From Candidatus Cloacimonadota bacterium (GTDB taxonomy: Bacteria; Cloacimonadota; Cloacimonadia; Cloacimonadales; TCS61), in NCBI GenBank assembly GCA_021736135.1, contig JAIPGO010000042.1:1-33413 (forward strand): 33,413 nucleotides of DNA, written 5' to 3'. The notes under the pieces were generated by a model. That model ran no database searches and had not been told where the DNA came from. It saw only the letters and a list, made by a program, of their open reading frames with translations. Numbering within the stretch: position 1 is the stretch's first letter; each line of letters begins with the position of its first letter. The position numbers were made by a program, and so were the translations under genes. Shown one piece after another: positions 7,996 to 16,110 of this stretch.

Positions 7996-9072
7996 TTAAG
8001 CTCCTGTCCTTTTTTGCCAGTGACGTGAATTACCTTGCAGCCCGAAACCTATTTCTTCACCAATTCCACTTACGGAATTTTGCAGAGCCTGGCGAAAGCC
8101 CTCTGCACTTTCATCGGAAACAGGCTTGCCGTCATATAGCAGATAATCCCCCCGATGCTCATTTTCTGTGATCACAGGCATGATCACGTTTGCCCCGGCT
8201 TTTAATCCCTGCTCTCTGCCAAAGGGATCAATTGCCTGCAAAGCCGTGGTAGCGGCAATATTAACGTCTTTCAGATATAGCCGCACCAGCGCGATCATTT
8301 TAATTCCCATTTCCAGTTGCTTTTTCTGATCAATTTGAGGATATTGCACACCCAGAGGCGTATCATGATGCGGCAGCCAGGGTCCCATTCCGATCATATC
8401 GATATCCTGTTTTTTAAAAAATATAATGTCATCTGCCAGGTCCTCAAACGTTTGACCGGGCAGCCCGATCATCACTCCCGTACCCACCTGATAACCTGTT
8501 TTTCGTAAAAGCGCCAGACTTGCCAGTCTTTCTTCAAAACTGTGATCTGCCGGATGGATCTTCTTATACAATTCAGGATTGCTGGTTTCGATGCGCAACA
8601 GGAACCGTTTAGCGCCTGCTTCCCGCCAGAGACGATATGCTTTTTCGCTCTGTTCTCCCACCGAAAGCGTTATCCCCATGCTGCCATTGGAAAACCTGTT
8701 TATTTCTCTCAAAATGTCAGTTATAAATTCCACAAAATCCGTATCTGAGCGTTCACCGGATTGTAAAGCCAGCGAGGCATATTTCTTTTCCCAAGCCCAT
8801 TTAGCCGCCTTTATTATCTCATCTTTGCTCATCATGAAACGGCGCACATGCGCGTTACTCCGCCTCACACCACAATAATAGCAATCCTTGCTGCAAATAT
8901 TTGATATTTCTATAAGACCCCGCAGATAAACCTTATTCCCCACATATTTTAACTTGGTCTCATAAGCCCGGTCATATAAGTATTGCAGCTCATTGGAGTT
9001 TTCCCTCTGTAATAACCAGATCAGATCATCCCGTGTCAGTCTCTCAAAGTCAATGTCTTCTATTTTTTTCAT
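7996..9072 (-). CDS. hydE: [FeFe]-hydrogenase H-cluster radical SAM maturase HydE
   Basis: A radical S-adenosylmethionine enzyme that helps build the dithiomethylamine-bridged di-iron site of [FeFe] hydrogenase. From the ATG at 9072 it has 358 residues; the radical-SAM cluster motif is C-x3-C-x2-C at Cys60, Cys64 and Cys67 (ICSKDCYYCGVRRSN), followed by the SAM-binding GERSD segment, MIGLPGQTFEDL and MGPWLPHHDTPLG. These segments match HydE rather than biotin synthase, its nearest common relative. An in-frame TTG at 9078 is an alternative start; neither has a strong ribosome site, because the upstream bases are an AT-rich repeat-like string. It sits between aspA and hydF in one operon. Confidence 0.95.
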   Translation of the reverse strand: MKKIEDIDFERLTRDDLIWLLQRENSNELQYLYDRAYETKLKYVGNKVYLRGLIEISNICSKDCYYCGVRRSNAHVRRFMMSKDEIIKAAKWAWEKKYASLALQSGERSDTDFVEFITDILREINRFSNGSMGITLSVGEQSEKAYRLWREAGAKRFLLRIETSNPELYKKIHPADHSFEERLASLALLRKTGYQVGTGVMIGLPGQTFEDLADDIIFFKKQDIDMIGMGPWLPHHDTPLGVQYPQIDQKKQLEMGIKMIALVRLYLKDVNIAATTALQAIDPFGREQGLKAGANVIMPVITENEHRGDYLLYDGKPVSDESAEGFRQALQNSVSGIGEEIGFGLQGNSRHWQKRTGA

Positions 9073-9102
9073 TATCAATTATCCATTATCAATTTTCAAT
9101 TT

Positions 9103-10485
9103 CTAAAATCCTTGTTTATACATTTGCTGAGGAGATAGAATTTCCGAAATCTGTTCCTCATTTAGTAAACCTTTTTCCAGAAGCAGCTCAGCCAGACTTT
9201 TTTCCGTAATATCCACTTCATGTAAAAGTTCTTCGATCTTTTCATAACCAAATCGAGGAATTAAAACTGCTGCCAGAGATCTGCTTTGCTTCACCAGATT
9301 TAGACAGTGTTCGGAATTTGCCGTTATTCCTCTCAGGCATTTATGAACCAGAAGGGGTATGGTTTTTATTAATAATTCCAGAGATTGTAAAATTGTATGC
9401 GCCAGCAGGGGTAGAAACTGATTTAATTCCAGATTTCCCAATGCTGCTATCTGAGTGATCAAATTATCATTATTCATCACTTGCAGACTCACCTGTGCCG
9501 TCATTTCCGGTATTACCGGATTTACTTTTCCCGGCATTATCGAAGAACCCTTCTGCAAAGCCGGCAGATTGATCTCCCCTATGCCGCCATAAGGTCCGCT
9601 ACTCAAAATCCTCAGATCCTGGCTTATCTTAAATAGATTTACTGCCAGGGCTTTCAGCATCCCTGATATTTCCACAAAAGGATCCAGGTTCTGCGTAGCA
9701 TCAACCAGATTTTCCGCCCGGGCAATACTCAATCCCGTCACCTTGCGCAACTGTTCAACAACCCGGAAAATATATTCACGTGGTGCAGCCAGTCCCGTTC
9801 CAATGGCAGTTCCACCCAGATTCAACTGCTTAATGCGCTCTCTGCTTTTAAAGATCCGCCAGCGGTCACGGCTTATGGCTTCTGCCCAAGCGCTGAATTC
9901 CATACCTAATGTCATGGGAACCGCATCCTGCAATTGCGTTCTGCCTAATTTGACCACATCCCGGAATTCCAGTTCCTTTTCCTGTAAACTGCTTTGCATT
10001 TCCCCAATCACTTCCTCCAGTTCTTTCAGTTTATAGAGCACTGCCACGCGTAAAGCACTGGGATATACGTCATTAGTCGATTGATGCATATTAACGTCCC
10101 GCAGAGGATGAATGATCTCATAATTTCCAGGTTCTTCCTGCAATTCCAAAAGCGCCAGATTGGCTACTACTTCATTAATATTCATATTGGTGGACGTTCC
10201 TGCCCCACCTTGAAAAGCATCAACTATTATCTGGCTGTCATATTCACCGGATGCCAGTTTCTCACAGGCTGTCACGATGGCAGCACCCTTGCCCTTATCC
10301 AGAAATCCCAGTTTCATATTCGTCTCGGCACATGCCCATTTCACTTCTGCCAGAGCTTTAATAAAAACTGGCGGCATCTTTTCACCTGAAACGGCAAAAT
10401 TCTCCCGCGCTCTTACACTCTGTATTCCAAAAAGTTCAGTATCTGCTAACTGAACTTCTCCATATTCATCTTTCTCTTTTCGCAA
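9103..10485 (-). CDS. aspA: Aspartate ammonia-lyase (aspartase)
   Basis: 460 residues of the fumarase/aspartase superfamily; it deaminates L-aspartate to fumarate and ammonia in the cytoplasm. Conserved regions are all present: TSTNMNINEV near 97-106, HQSTNDVYPS at 134-143, GRTQLQDAVP at 181-190 and the superfamily signature GSSIMPGKVNP at 313-323 with catalytic Ser314. TSTNMN and GRTQLQDA favour aspartase over class II fumarase. The start is TTG with AGGAG 5-6 nt upstream. It lies 31 bp before hydE and is apparently the first gene of the aspA-hydE-hydF operon. Aspartases occur beside hydrogenase maturases in other anaerobes, where ammonia supply for the bridging amine has been proposed; that role is inference here. 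Confidence 0.93.
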   Translation of the reverse strand: MRKEKDEYGEVQLADTELFGIQSVRARENFAVSGEKMPPVFIKALAEVKWACAETNMKLGFLDKGKGAAIVTACEKLASGEYDSQIIVDAFQGGAGTSTNMNINEVVANLALLELQEEPGNYEIIHPLRDVNMHQSTNDVYPSALRVAVLYKLKELEEVIGEMQSSLQEKELEFRDVVKLGRTQLQDAVPMTLGMEFSAWAEAISRDRWRIFKSRERIKQLNLGGTAIGTGLAAPREYIFRVVEQLRKVTGLSIARAENLVDATQNLDPFVEISGMLKALAVNLFKISQDLRILSSGPYGGIGEINLPALQKGSSIMPGKVNPVIPEMTAQVSLQVMNNDNLITQIAALGNLELNQFLPLLAHTILQSLELLIKTIPLLVHKCLRGITANSEHCLNLVKQSRSLAAVLIPRFGYEKIEELLHEVDITEKSLAELLLEKGLLNEEQISEILSPQQMYKQGF

Positions 10486-10726
10486 AACAGCTCCTGTTTT
10501 CTAATTTCCAGTTTACAAAAAGATAAGGCTCTCCCCTGTAAAGCAAAATCTACTCTTCCTGAATATGCCCCAACACGAGACTGTTCAACATCAAGCACTC
10601 CTTTTCAGTAACTTATCCTTAATAAGATCAATAATAATGCACACACTAACAATTTCTTAAGAAATATGGTTTAAGTCAATACCATAAATCGGCATTTTGA
10701 AGCGGATATTGCCTTTGATTATTTTT

Positions 10727-10862
10727 TCCCCTGTAGGGGATATCCAATTGTAGAAATGAGATCATCACGCAGCCCCCACCCCGGCGACGCGGAGCCGGTC
10801 GCCGGGGTGGGGGGATTAGGTTGGCAACAATATATTCTACAAATGGATAAGTCCTACGGACT
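10727..10862. repeat. Symmetric REPIN-like element with GC-rich central hairpin
   Basis: Five paired blocks are arranged symmetrically. Outer hairpins TCCCC-TGTA-GGGGA (10727-10740) and AGTCC-TAC-GGACT (10850-10862) flank the element. Inside them TATCCAATTGTAGAA and TTCTACAAATGGATA are inverted copies with one mismatch. The core is a perfect 16-bp stem, CCCCCACCCCGGCGAC (10773-10788) with GTCGCCGGGGTGGGGG (10798-10813), around a 9-nt loop. The GC-rich core contrasts sharply with AT-rich flanks. The GTAG-containing feet recall REP sequences mobilised by RAYT transposases; no such gene is in the window. Confidence 0.6.
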
Positions 10863-10908
10863 AAATTAAACCCATATTGTGCAGTAGAAATTAGCGAATA
10901 GCAGTAAC

Positions 10909-11027
10909 ATTTTGGCACAGAGAGAGTTAGATAATTTTCATAAATATAAAAATAATTTTCATAAAAATTCTCTAACTCTTCTGTACTCAAAATCTTACTA
11001 CTCTTCATCAAATCCTACTGCCAAAAT
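10909..11027. repeat. Nested inverted repeat
   Basis: ATTTTGGCA (10909-10917) pairs with TGCCAAAAT (11019-11027). Inside it AGAGTTAGATAATTTTCAT (10923-10941) is inverted, with two mismatches, relative to the segment ending CTAACTCT near 10979. The direct repeat ATAATTTTCATA also occurs twice between the arms. The purpose is unknown; it could be a decayed repeat element. Confidence 0.5.
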
Positions 11028-11210
11028 GGGTTAAAATCCGTTGCTTGCTATAATAAAAGTCCTTTTTGTTAATTTCGATAATTTGAATTCGTAATAATAA
11101 ATGTGCACTTTATAACTATATTTCAATAATTCCGGTTATTACATAATGAGTTACGTTGAACAGTCTCCCCTACACCGATTATTTGCAGAGATTCATAAAA
11201 AAATCCTGAT

Positions 11211-11274
11211 CTCGTCATACAGCATAGACACCCATAACAAAAAAATGTCATCCGTGTCTACCTTGAAAGACGAG
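11211..11274. repeat. Two-step inverted repeat (possible structured RNA)
   Basis: CTCGTC (11211-11216) pairs with GACGAG (11269-11274), and TAGACAC (11225-11231) with GTGTCTA (11254-11260). The two stems are separated by exactly 8 nt on each side and enclose a 22-nt A-rich loop. The equal internal-loop lengths make a folded RNA or a protein-bound dyad plausible, but no function can be named. Confidence 0.4.
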
Positions 11275-11411
11275 TAAGAAATTTTCCGGTCACAGCTCTT
11301 TGTCATTTTTTTAGCCGGACAGATCACATAATGACATTAACAAATTATAGAGAAATTGTTTCCCTTGAGACATATTTCTTAAACATATCAGGATAAATCC
11401 GGTTGTGATTC

Positions 11412-11483
11412 CCGGTTTCTTGAAAGCTGATTTGCTATAGAGTGTAATATGAAACCGGACAGTCTCGTCCGGAAGATGCCGGA
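11412..11483 (+). promoter_or_regulatory. Mutually exclusive CCGG stems upstream of the 11575 gene
   Basis: Three stems compete for the same bases: CCGGTTTC (11412-11419) with GAAACCGG (11451-11458); CCGGAC (11455-11460) with GTCCGG (11467-11472); and TCCGG (11468-11472) with CCGGA (11479-11483). If transcribed, this could act as a conformational switch; on DNA the first dyad could be an operator. A promoter-like TTGAAA-N17-TGTAAT (11420-11448) lies between the arms of the first dyad. Confidence 0.35.
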
Positions 11484-11499
11484 TATCGAGAACAATTTC

Positions 11500-11529
11500 T
11501 TGACAATTAAGGGCAAATTATATCATAAT
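11500..11529 (+). promoter_or_regulatory. Putative sigma70-type promoter of the 11575 gene
   Basis: TTGACA at 11500-11505 is followed after 18 bp by CATAAT at 11524-11529, which would start transcription near 11536, about 38 nt before the ATG. The -35 is a perfect consensus hexamer; the -10 matches 5 of 6. Confidence 0.5.
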
Positions 11530-11574
11530 CTTAGAAATAAAAAAAGGTATAATCTCAGGATCAAGGAACTATGA

Positions 11575-12756
11575 ATGGAAAATGTTTTTGCACTAGTATC
11601 TCCCCATATTGATGAGAAATCAATAAAATCATATCTGGAGGAAAAAGGGCTGGGCAGTGTTGAAATATGGTCACAGGATAATATACCCCCCTTTATTAAT
11701 CCTCTAGAAGCTATTATCATCCTGTTGTTATCAGGAGGTACGGAGCTTCTAGTAAAACGGATTGTGGAAAAAGCCTTTTCTAATGTTTATGTCAACTGCG
11801 TACCAGTAAATAACTCCCTATCTGCAGCCGCGGAATTAAAGGGCTATTACAGCAATAACAATGAGATAAGTATAACTAGTTTTTCGGAAGAAACTTTTAA
11901 TCTGTTATTTAATATTGAAAACATAAAGAGCAGTATTAACAAATCAAAGCTTCTAATCATTGGACGCCCCCAGGAATGGTTATTAACTTCAGAAAATATT
12001 TCTGCACCGGCGCCTTTTCAATCAAAACTCATACCTTTGAACTGGCGAGAGTGGCAAAGTACTCTGAGCAGGATGAAACAGGAAGAAGCCATACGTGAGT
12101 CAGAATACTGGGATAACAGGACAGATCTAGGCAAGATTTCACGGGAAGTCTTTTTCAATTCCGGCTTATTATATGTCACTTTCAAGTTTCTGTTAGAGTT
12201 ACATGGGGCAAATATGCTTGGTATTCGTTGTGGAGAATTACAGAAATTTGGAGCCGCCGTATGCCTTGCTCTAGACCGCCTGAACGAAGAAGGCATTATT
12301 ACTTCCTGTGAAGGTGATATCGAAGCTGCCTTTTCCATGAAGATCTTAAATTCTCTAACTCACACCCCTTGCTGGATGACCAATATCTCGCATATTGATT
12401 TTAATACAGGGAAATTATTCCTTACTCACTGTACAATGCCGGTTGATATGTATTCGATAAATCGAAATAAGCAGCTATCACCCGAATCTGATTATGACTT
12501 TATGGAAGAATTTATGAAAGAGAAAAAATCCCTGGACGTAACAATTTTCCGGTTAGGTAAAAATCTTAATTTCTCTATACTGGAAGGTTCAATGCCACAG
12601 GGAATTATAGGAAAATTCTATCATTGCCGAACTACTATGGAAATTCAGACGGAAAACTCTCTACATGACTGGTTTGATGATATTTGCGGTAATCACCAGA
12701 TTATCACATATGGTAAATATGCAGAGCAATTACGTTATTTCTTCAGTATTCTTTGA
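11575..12756 (+). CDS. Short L-fucose/L-arabinose isomerase-fold protein
   Basis: 393 residues; ATG at 11575 with AAGGA 7 nt upstream. The C-terminal half carries the hallmarks of the FucI/AraA fold: IRCGELQKFGAAVCLALDRL, then EEGIITSCEGDIEAAFSM with the acidic motif CEGD, LFLTHCTMP with the HC motif, and a terminal NHQIITYGKYAEQLRYFFSI that matches the last strand-helix of archaeal and bacterial fucose-isomerase-like proteins. It is well short of FucI (about 590) and AraA (about 500), and the N-terminal domain is only loosely similar. A metal-dependent aldose-ketose isomerase of unknown sugar is likely. No sugar kinase, aldolase or transporter is adjacent, so the substrate cannot be inferred. 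Confidence 0.78.
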   Translation: MENVFALVSPHIDEKSIKSYLEEKGLGSVEIWSQDNIPPFINPLEAIIILLLSGGTELLVKRIVEKAFSNVYVNCVPVNNSLSAAAELKGYYSNNNEISITSFSEETFNLLFNIENIKSSINKSKLLIIGRPQEWLLTSENISAPAPFQSKLIPLNWREWQSTLSRMKQEEAIRESEYWDNRTDLGKISREVFFNSGLLYVTFKFLLELHGANMLGIRCGELQKFGAAVCLALDRLNEEGIITSCEGDIEAAFSMKILNSLTHTPCWMTNISHIDFNTGKLFLTHCTMPVDMYSINRNKQLSPESDYDFMEEFMKEKKSLDVTIFRLGKNLNFSILEGSMPQGIIGKFYHCRTTMEIQTENSLHDWFDDICGNHQIITYGKYAEQLRYFFSIL

Positions 12757-12811
12757 ATAGAGGATATTGACAGAAATACCGTGTTACTGATTAATTTCAT
12801 CAGGAGATTTA

Positions 12812-14164
12812 ATGAAAAAGATATATGTGCTTGATACTAATGTGCTCATCCATAATCCGGATGCGCTTTTCGCTTTTGAAGATAATGAGATCGTTATACC
12901 GATTACAGTAATTGAAGAAATAGACAATTTCAAAAAAGGTGTTGATGAGAAAGGGCGTAATGCCCGTCAAATAGGTCGCCTGCTGGATAAATTACGCAAT
13001 GAAGGCAGTCTGCAGCAGGGAGTAAAAACGGAGAAAGGCGGTAAGATCAAAGTCGTACTCAGTAAATATATTTCCCAGACAGCCAAAGATATTCTGATCA
13101 CAGATACAAATGATAACCTGATCATTGGCACGGCAATGTGGGAACAGGAGCAAAATCCGGGAGTGCCGGTATTACTTGTTTCCAAGGATGCGAATGTACG
13201 CATCAAGGCAGATGCGGTTGGTTTGAAAGCGGAAAACTATGAAACTGAGAAGATTAACTTTAATGAGATATATAATGGTTTTTCCGTTCTGGAATGCGAA
13301 CCTGAGCTTATCGAGAAATTCAAAGCCGATAAAATTTTAAAAAATGAGTATGGCGATTTTGTTCCACATCAGTTCCTCAAACTGGTTCAGAAGAACGAAA
13401 GTGGTGAAGAGATAATTGAGCTGGCACGTTATAACCATTTGACTAATGCATTTTATCCACTTGCGAATTATTCGGGACAGGAGCTTTTTGGGATCACGGC
13501 TCGAAATCCGGAACAGGCGATGGCATTTGATCTGCTTCTTGATCCGGAAGTAAAACTCGTGAGTCTGATCGGAAAAGCAGGTACAGGCAAGACCTTGATC
13601 GCTTTAGCTGCGGGATTGAACCAGGTTGTGGAAAAAGACCTCTATACGCGGCTGGTGGTTTCCCGACCTGTTTTTCCACTGGGAAAAGATCTGGGATATC
13701 TGCCGGGCACGATATCTGATAAATTATCCCCCTGGATGCAGCCGATATATGATAATATGGAAATTCTGCTGACCAATAAATCTGAAGAGGAATCACGTTC
13801 CAACGGGCGCATTTTCGGCAAAAAGAAACCTTCACTCAATGATTATCTCGATTTTGGATTCATTGAACTGGAACCCTTGACCTATATTCGCGGCAGAAGC
13901 CTTCCCAAACAGTTCATCATCATTGACGAAGCGCAAAACCTGACCCCGCATGAAATGAAAACGATCATCACGCGCGCCGGGGAAGGCACGAAGATCGTGA
14001 TCACCGGCGATCCGTATCAAATAGACATTCCCTATCTGGATAGTGATTCTAACGGTCTGAGCATAGCCTGTGAACGCCTGAAAGATGAAGAGATTGTCGG
14101 GCACGTGACTTTGCTGCAGGGCGAACGTTCGCAACTGGCAAATATTGCGGCACGGTTCTTTTAG
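12812..14164 (+). CDS. PIN-PhoH family ATPase/RNase (PhoH2 / YlaK type)
   Basis: 450 residues with two domains. An N-terminal PIN nuclease-like domain (1 to about 140) begins IYVLDTNVLIHNPDALF and continues with VIEEIDNFKKG and a later TDTNDN, supplying the acidic metal ligands. The C-terminal PhoH ATPase has Walker A IGKAGTGKTLIALAAG and Walker B FIIIDEAQNLTPHEMK, followed by KIVITGDPYQIDIPY. PhoH2 proteins with this order act as ATP-dependent RNA unwinding and cleaving enzymes in actinobacteria; the role here is inferred from the family. The ATG has AGGAG at 12802-12806. Its TAG is directly followed by the ATG of alr. Confidence 0.94.
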   Translation: MKKIYVLDTNVLIHNPDALFAFEDNEIVIPITVIEEIDNFKKGVDEKGRNARQIGRLLDKLRNEGSLQQGVKTEKGGKIKVVLSKYISQTAKDILITDTNDNLIIGTAMWEQEQNPGVPVLLVSKDANVRIKADAVGLKAENYETEKINFNEIYNGFSVLECEPELIEKFKADKILKNEYGDFVPHQFLKLVQKNESGEEIIELARYNHLTNAFYPLANYSGQELFGITARNPEQAMAFDLLLDPEVKLVSLIGKAGTGKTLIALAAGLNQVVEKDLYTRLVVSRPVFPLGKDLGYLPGTISDKLSPWMQPIYDNMEILLTNKSEEESRSNGRIFGKKKPSLNDYLDFGFIELEPLTYIRGRSLPKQFIIIDEAQNLTPHEMKTIITRAGEGTKIVITGDPYQIDIPYLDSDSNGLSIACERLKDEEIVGHVTLLQGERSQLANIAARFF

Positions 14165-16045
14165 ATGGAGAGAGATTTGCGGAGCTGGGTAGAAATAGAT
14201 TTATCAGCCTTTGCGCATAATTTCGAAGTCCTGAAGGGATTTTTGAGACCTGATGTGGAAATTATGCAGATCGTGAAAGCTGATGCTTATGGGCATGGAG
14301 CAGCAGAAATTGCTGAAAAAGCGCTGGCAGGCGGAGCTACCTGGTTAGGCGTGGCCAATGCGGATGAAGGAGCGCTTTTGCGTTTGCAGGATTTTGAATG
14401 TCCAATTCTTATTTTATCACCCAGCCTGGTTTCGGAAATACCTTTAATTATAGAAAACAGATTAACCCCGGCAGTATCGGAACTTGACTTTGCGGAGAAA
14501 CTATCTGCAGCCGGGCAGGCTGAATATAATATTCATTTGAATATAGATACCGGGATGGGCAGAAGCGGTGTCAGGTTAAAAGAAGCAGATGAGTTATATC
14601 ATAAAATTGCAAAACTGAAAAATCTGGTCATAGAAGGAATTTTTACGCATTTTGCTGCTGCTGAAAATGACCCTGAATATACGGAAACACAGATTATTGC
14701 CTTTCATAAATTTATAAGTTCTCTGCCCGTTAAACCAAAATATATCCATTCCGCCAATAGCAGTGCTGTTCTTGCCGGTAAATTATTACAGGGAAACCTG
14801 GTACGGCTGGGTGCATTAACTTACGGATTTTATACTGATGACAGCCAGAAAGATAAAATTTCCCTGCGCCCCGTAATGAGTTTTAAAAGCCGGGTCAGCC
14901 AGATTAAAATGGGACAAAAAGGCGAATATATCGGATATAACAAAACTTATTGCTGCCCTGAAGATATGCGCTATGCTATCATTCCCGTGGGATATGCCGA
15001 TGGATATGACTTTCTGCTTTCCAATCTTGGCAAAGTTATGATCAAGGGTAATATTGTGCCAGTGATCGGAAAGGTGTCTATGGATCTTATTGCCGTTGAC
15101 ATCAGCAGTTTGCCTTCCTGCGAAACCGGATGTGAGGTAATGCTTCTGGGCGCTGAAAACGAACTGCACGTGGATGATATAACCGCTTTATATAAAGGCA
15201 GTCCTTATGAACTTCTCTGCCAGATGGGGCGTCGCGCCAGGAGATTCTTTTTTGAAAATGGTAAATTAGTAGCTTCGGCTCCCCGACTGCGCCGGGAATT
15301 TGTTTCTACGGATTATGATGATCAAAAGCTGAACCGGATCATTGAATCTGCCATTGCGCAGCGACTGCAAAGCTCCGAAATTGCTGATTTCATAACTGAG
15401 GACCTGATCAAAAATATCTTTCGTGACCGGGATAAGCAAATCGATTACCGGCATGATTTTCGGCATAAGATAACTTTTCGCAGCGAAACTTCACCCGGCT
15501 TTGAGGATTATTTCGTGGTTAAAACGGAGCTGCGCTACTGCAAAAAGCTCTCAGGTTCACATTTCATTATTGCCTGTGCAAATGATGAAGCACATCTCTC
15601 GGAATATTTTCTGAAACCGCAAGTGGAATACCGCTGGTTATTAGATAGTTTTTTGCCTCTCAGCAAAGAAACATTCCTTGTGGATAAAATCATGGTTAAT
15701 GGACTGGAACTGGAAACCAGCTATAAAAAAAATAAGAATTGCCTGGAAATTCATTGCCACAATGATAAACTGTCAGAACTCACAGGAGAAGACGTTGATT
15801 TTCTGATCACCACCACGACGTTCTACCCACGTTCCTATCATCAGTTAAGCGTTTTTATCACGGATATCACCTGTGGTTATGCCATAGAATTCAATTATCC
15901 CCAAAACCTGAAAATGGAAAGCATTATACCCATATTTTCAGGCAGAGATAAATTCCCGGAACTACAGAAAACACCGCAGAAGATCCTGGCAAGTTCCAGT
16001 GACTGGGTTTTCCCGTTGAGCGGGATAGTTTTTGTTTATACGTAA
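14165..16045 (+). CDS. alr: Alanine racemase with an uncharacterised C-terminal extension
   Basis: Residues 1 to about 370 are a complete PLP-dependent alanine racemase that makes D-alanine for peptidoglycan. Lys38 in VKADAYGHG holds PLP, Tyr258 in YIGYNKTY is the second catalytic base, and IPVGYADGYDFLLSN and PVIGKVSMDLIAVDI are family signatures. The usual enzyme is 360-390 residues; this one is 626. Residues about 375-626 form an extra region with no motif I recognise: helical at first (KLNRIIESAIAQRLQSSEIA), then mostly beta-rich, ending in DWVFPLSGIVFVYT. It has no signal or membrane segment. The start abuts the phoH stop with no clear Shine-Dalgarno, suggesting translational coupling. 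Confidence 0.95.
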   Translation: MERDLRSWVEIDLSAFAHNFEVLKGFLRPDVEIMQIVKADAYGHGAAEIAEKALAGGATWLGVANADEGALLRLQDFECPILILSPSLVSEIPLIIENRLTPAVSELDFAEKLSAAGQAEYNIHLNIDTGMGRSGVRLKEADELYHKIAKLKNLVIEGIFTHFAAAENDPEYTETQIIAFHKFISSLPVKPKYIHSANSSAVLAGKLLQGNLVRLGALTYGFYTDDSQKDKISLRPVMSFKSRVSQIKMGQKGEYIGYNKTYCCPEDMRYAIIPVGYADGYDFLLSNLGKVMIKGNIVPVIGKVSMDLIAVDISSLPSCETGCEVMLLGAENELHVDDITALYKGSPYELLCQMGRRARRFFFENGKLVASAPRLRREFVSTDYDDQKLNRIIESAIAQRLQSSEIADFITEDLIKNIFRDRDKQIDYRHDFRHKITFRSETSPGFEDYFVVKTELRYCKKLSGSHFIIACANDEAHLSEYFLKPQVEYRWLLDSFLPLSKETFLVDKIMVNGLELETSYKKNKNCLEIHCHNDKLSELTGEDVDFLITTTTFYPRSYHQLSVFITDITCGYAIEFNYPQNLKMESIIPIFSGRDKFPELQKTPQKILASSSDWVFPLSGIVFVYT

Positions 16046-16110
16046 TCGTGAGTCGTGTCTTCATGTTTTCAGGAAGTCTTGTTTTCGATGCTAAATAATA
16101 AGGAGTTGAG

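Larger units (their letters stand above)
10577..11167. mobile_element. Candidate non-autonomous element bounded by 13-bp inverted repeats
   Basis: GAGACTGTTCAAC at 10577-10589 is a perfect inverted copy of GTTGAACAGTCTC at 11155-11167. Just outside the arms lie CCCCAACAC (10568-10576) and CCCCTACAC (11167-11175), 8 of 9 identical, which resembles a target duplication but is offset by one base. There is no transposase inside. A transposon-like origin is inference; only the repeats are seen. Confidence 0.4.
10486..11574. other. Non-coding region rich in nested inverted repeats
   Basis: No convincing gene is present in these 1.1 kb; the one longer open frame (10676-11011, minus) is generated by the repeats themselves. 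In order the region holds the left arm of a 13-bp inverted repeat (10577), a symmetric hairpin element (10727-10862), a second nested inverted repeat (10909-11027), the right arm (11167), a two-step stem (11211-11274), alternative CCGG stems (11412-11483) and candidate promoters for the gene at 11575. It separates the divergent aspA operon from the 11575 gene. Confidence 0.7.

Noticed and set aside
10676-11011. 111-residue minus-strand open frame
   Set aside because: It is a reading of the inverted-repeat elements (the Pro/Arg/Gly-rich part is the GC-rich hairpin), with no protein-like conservation signal.
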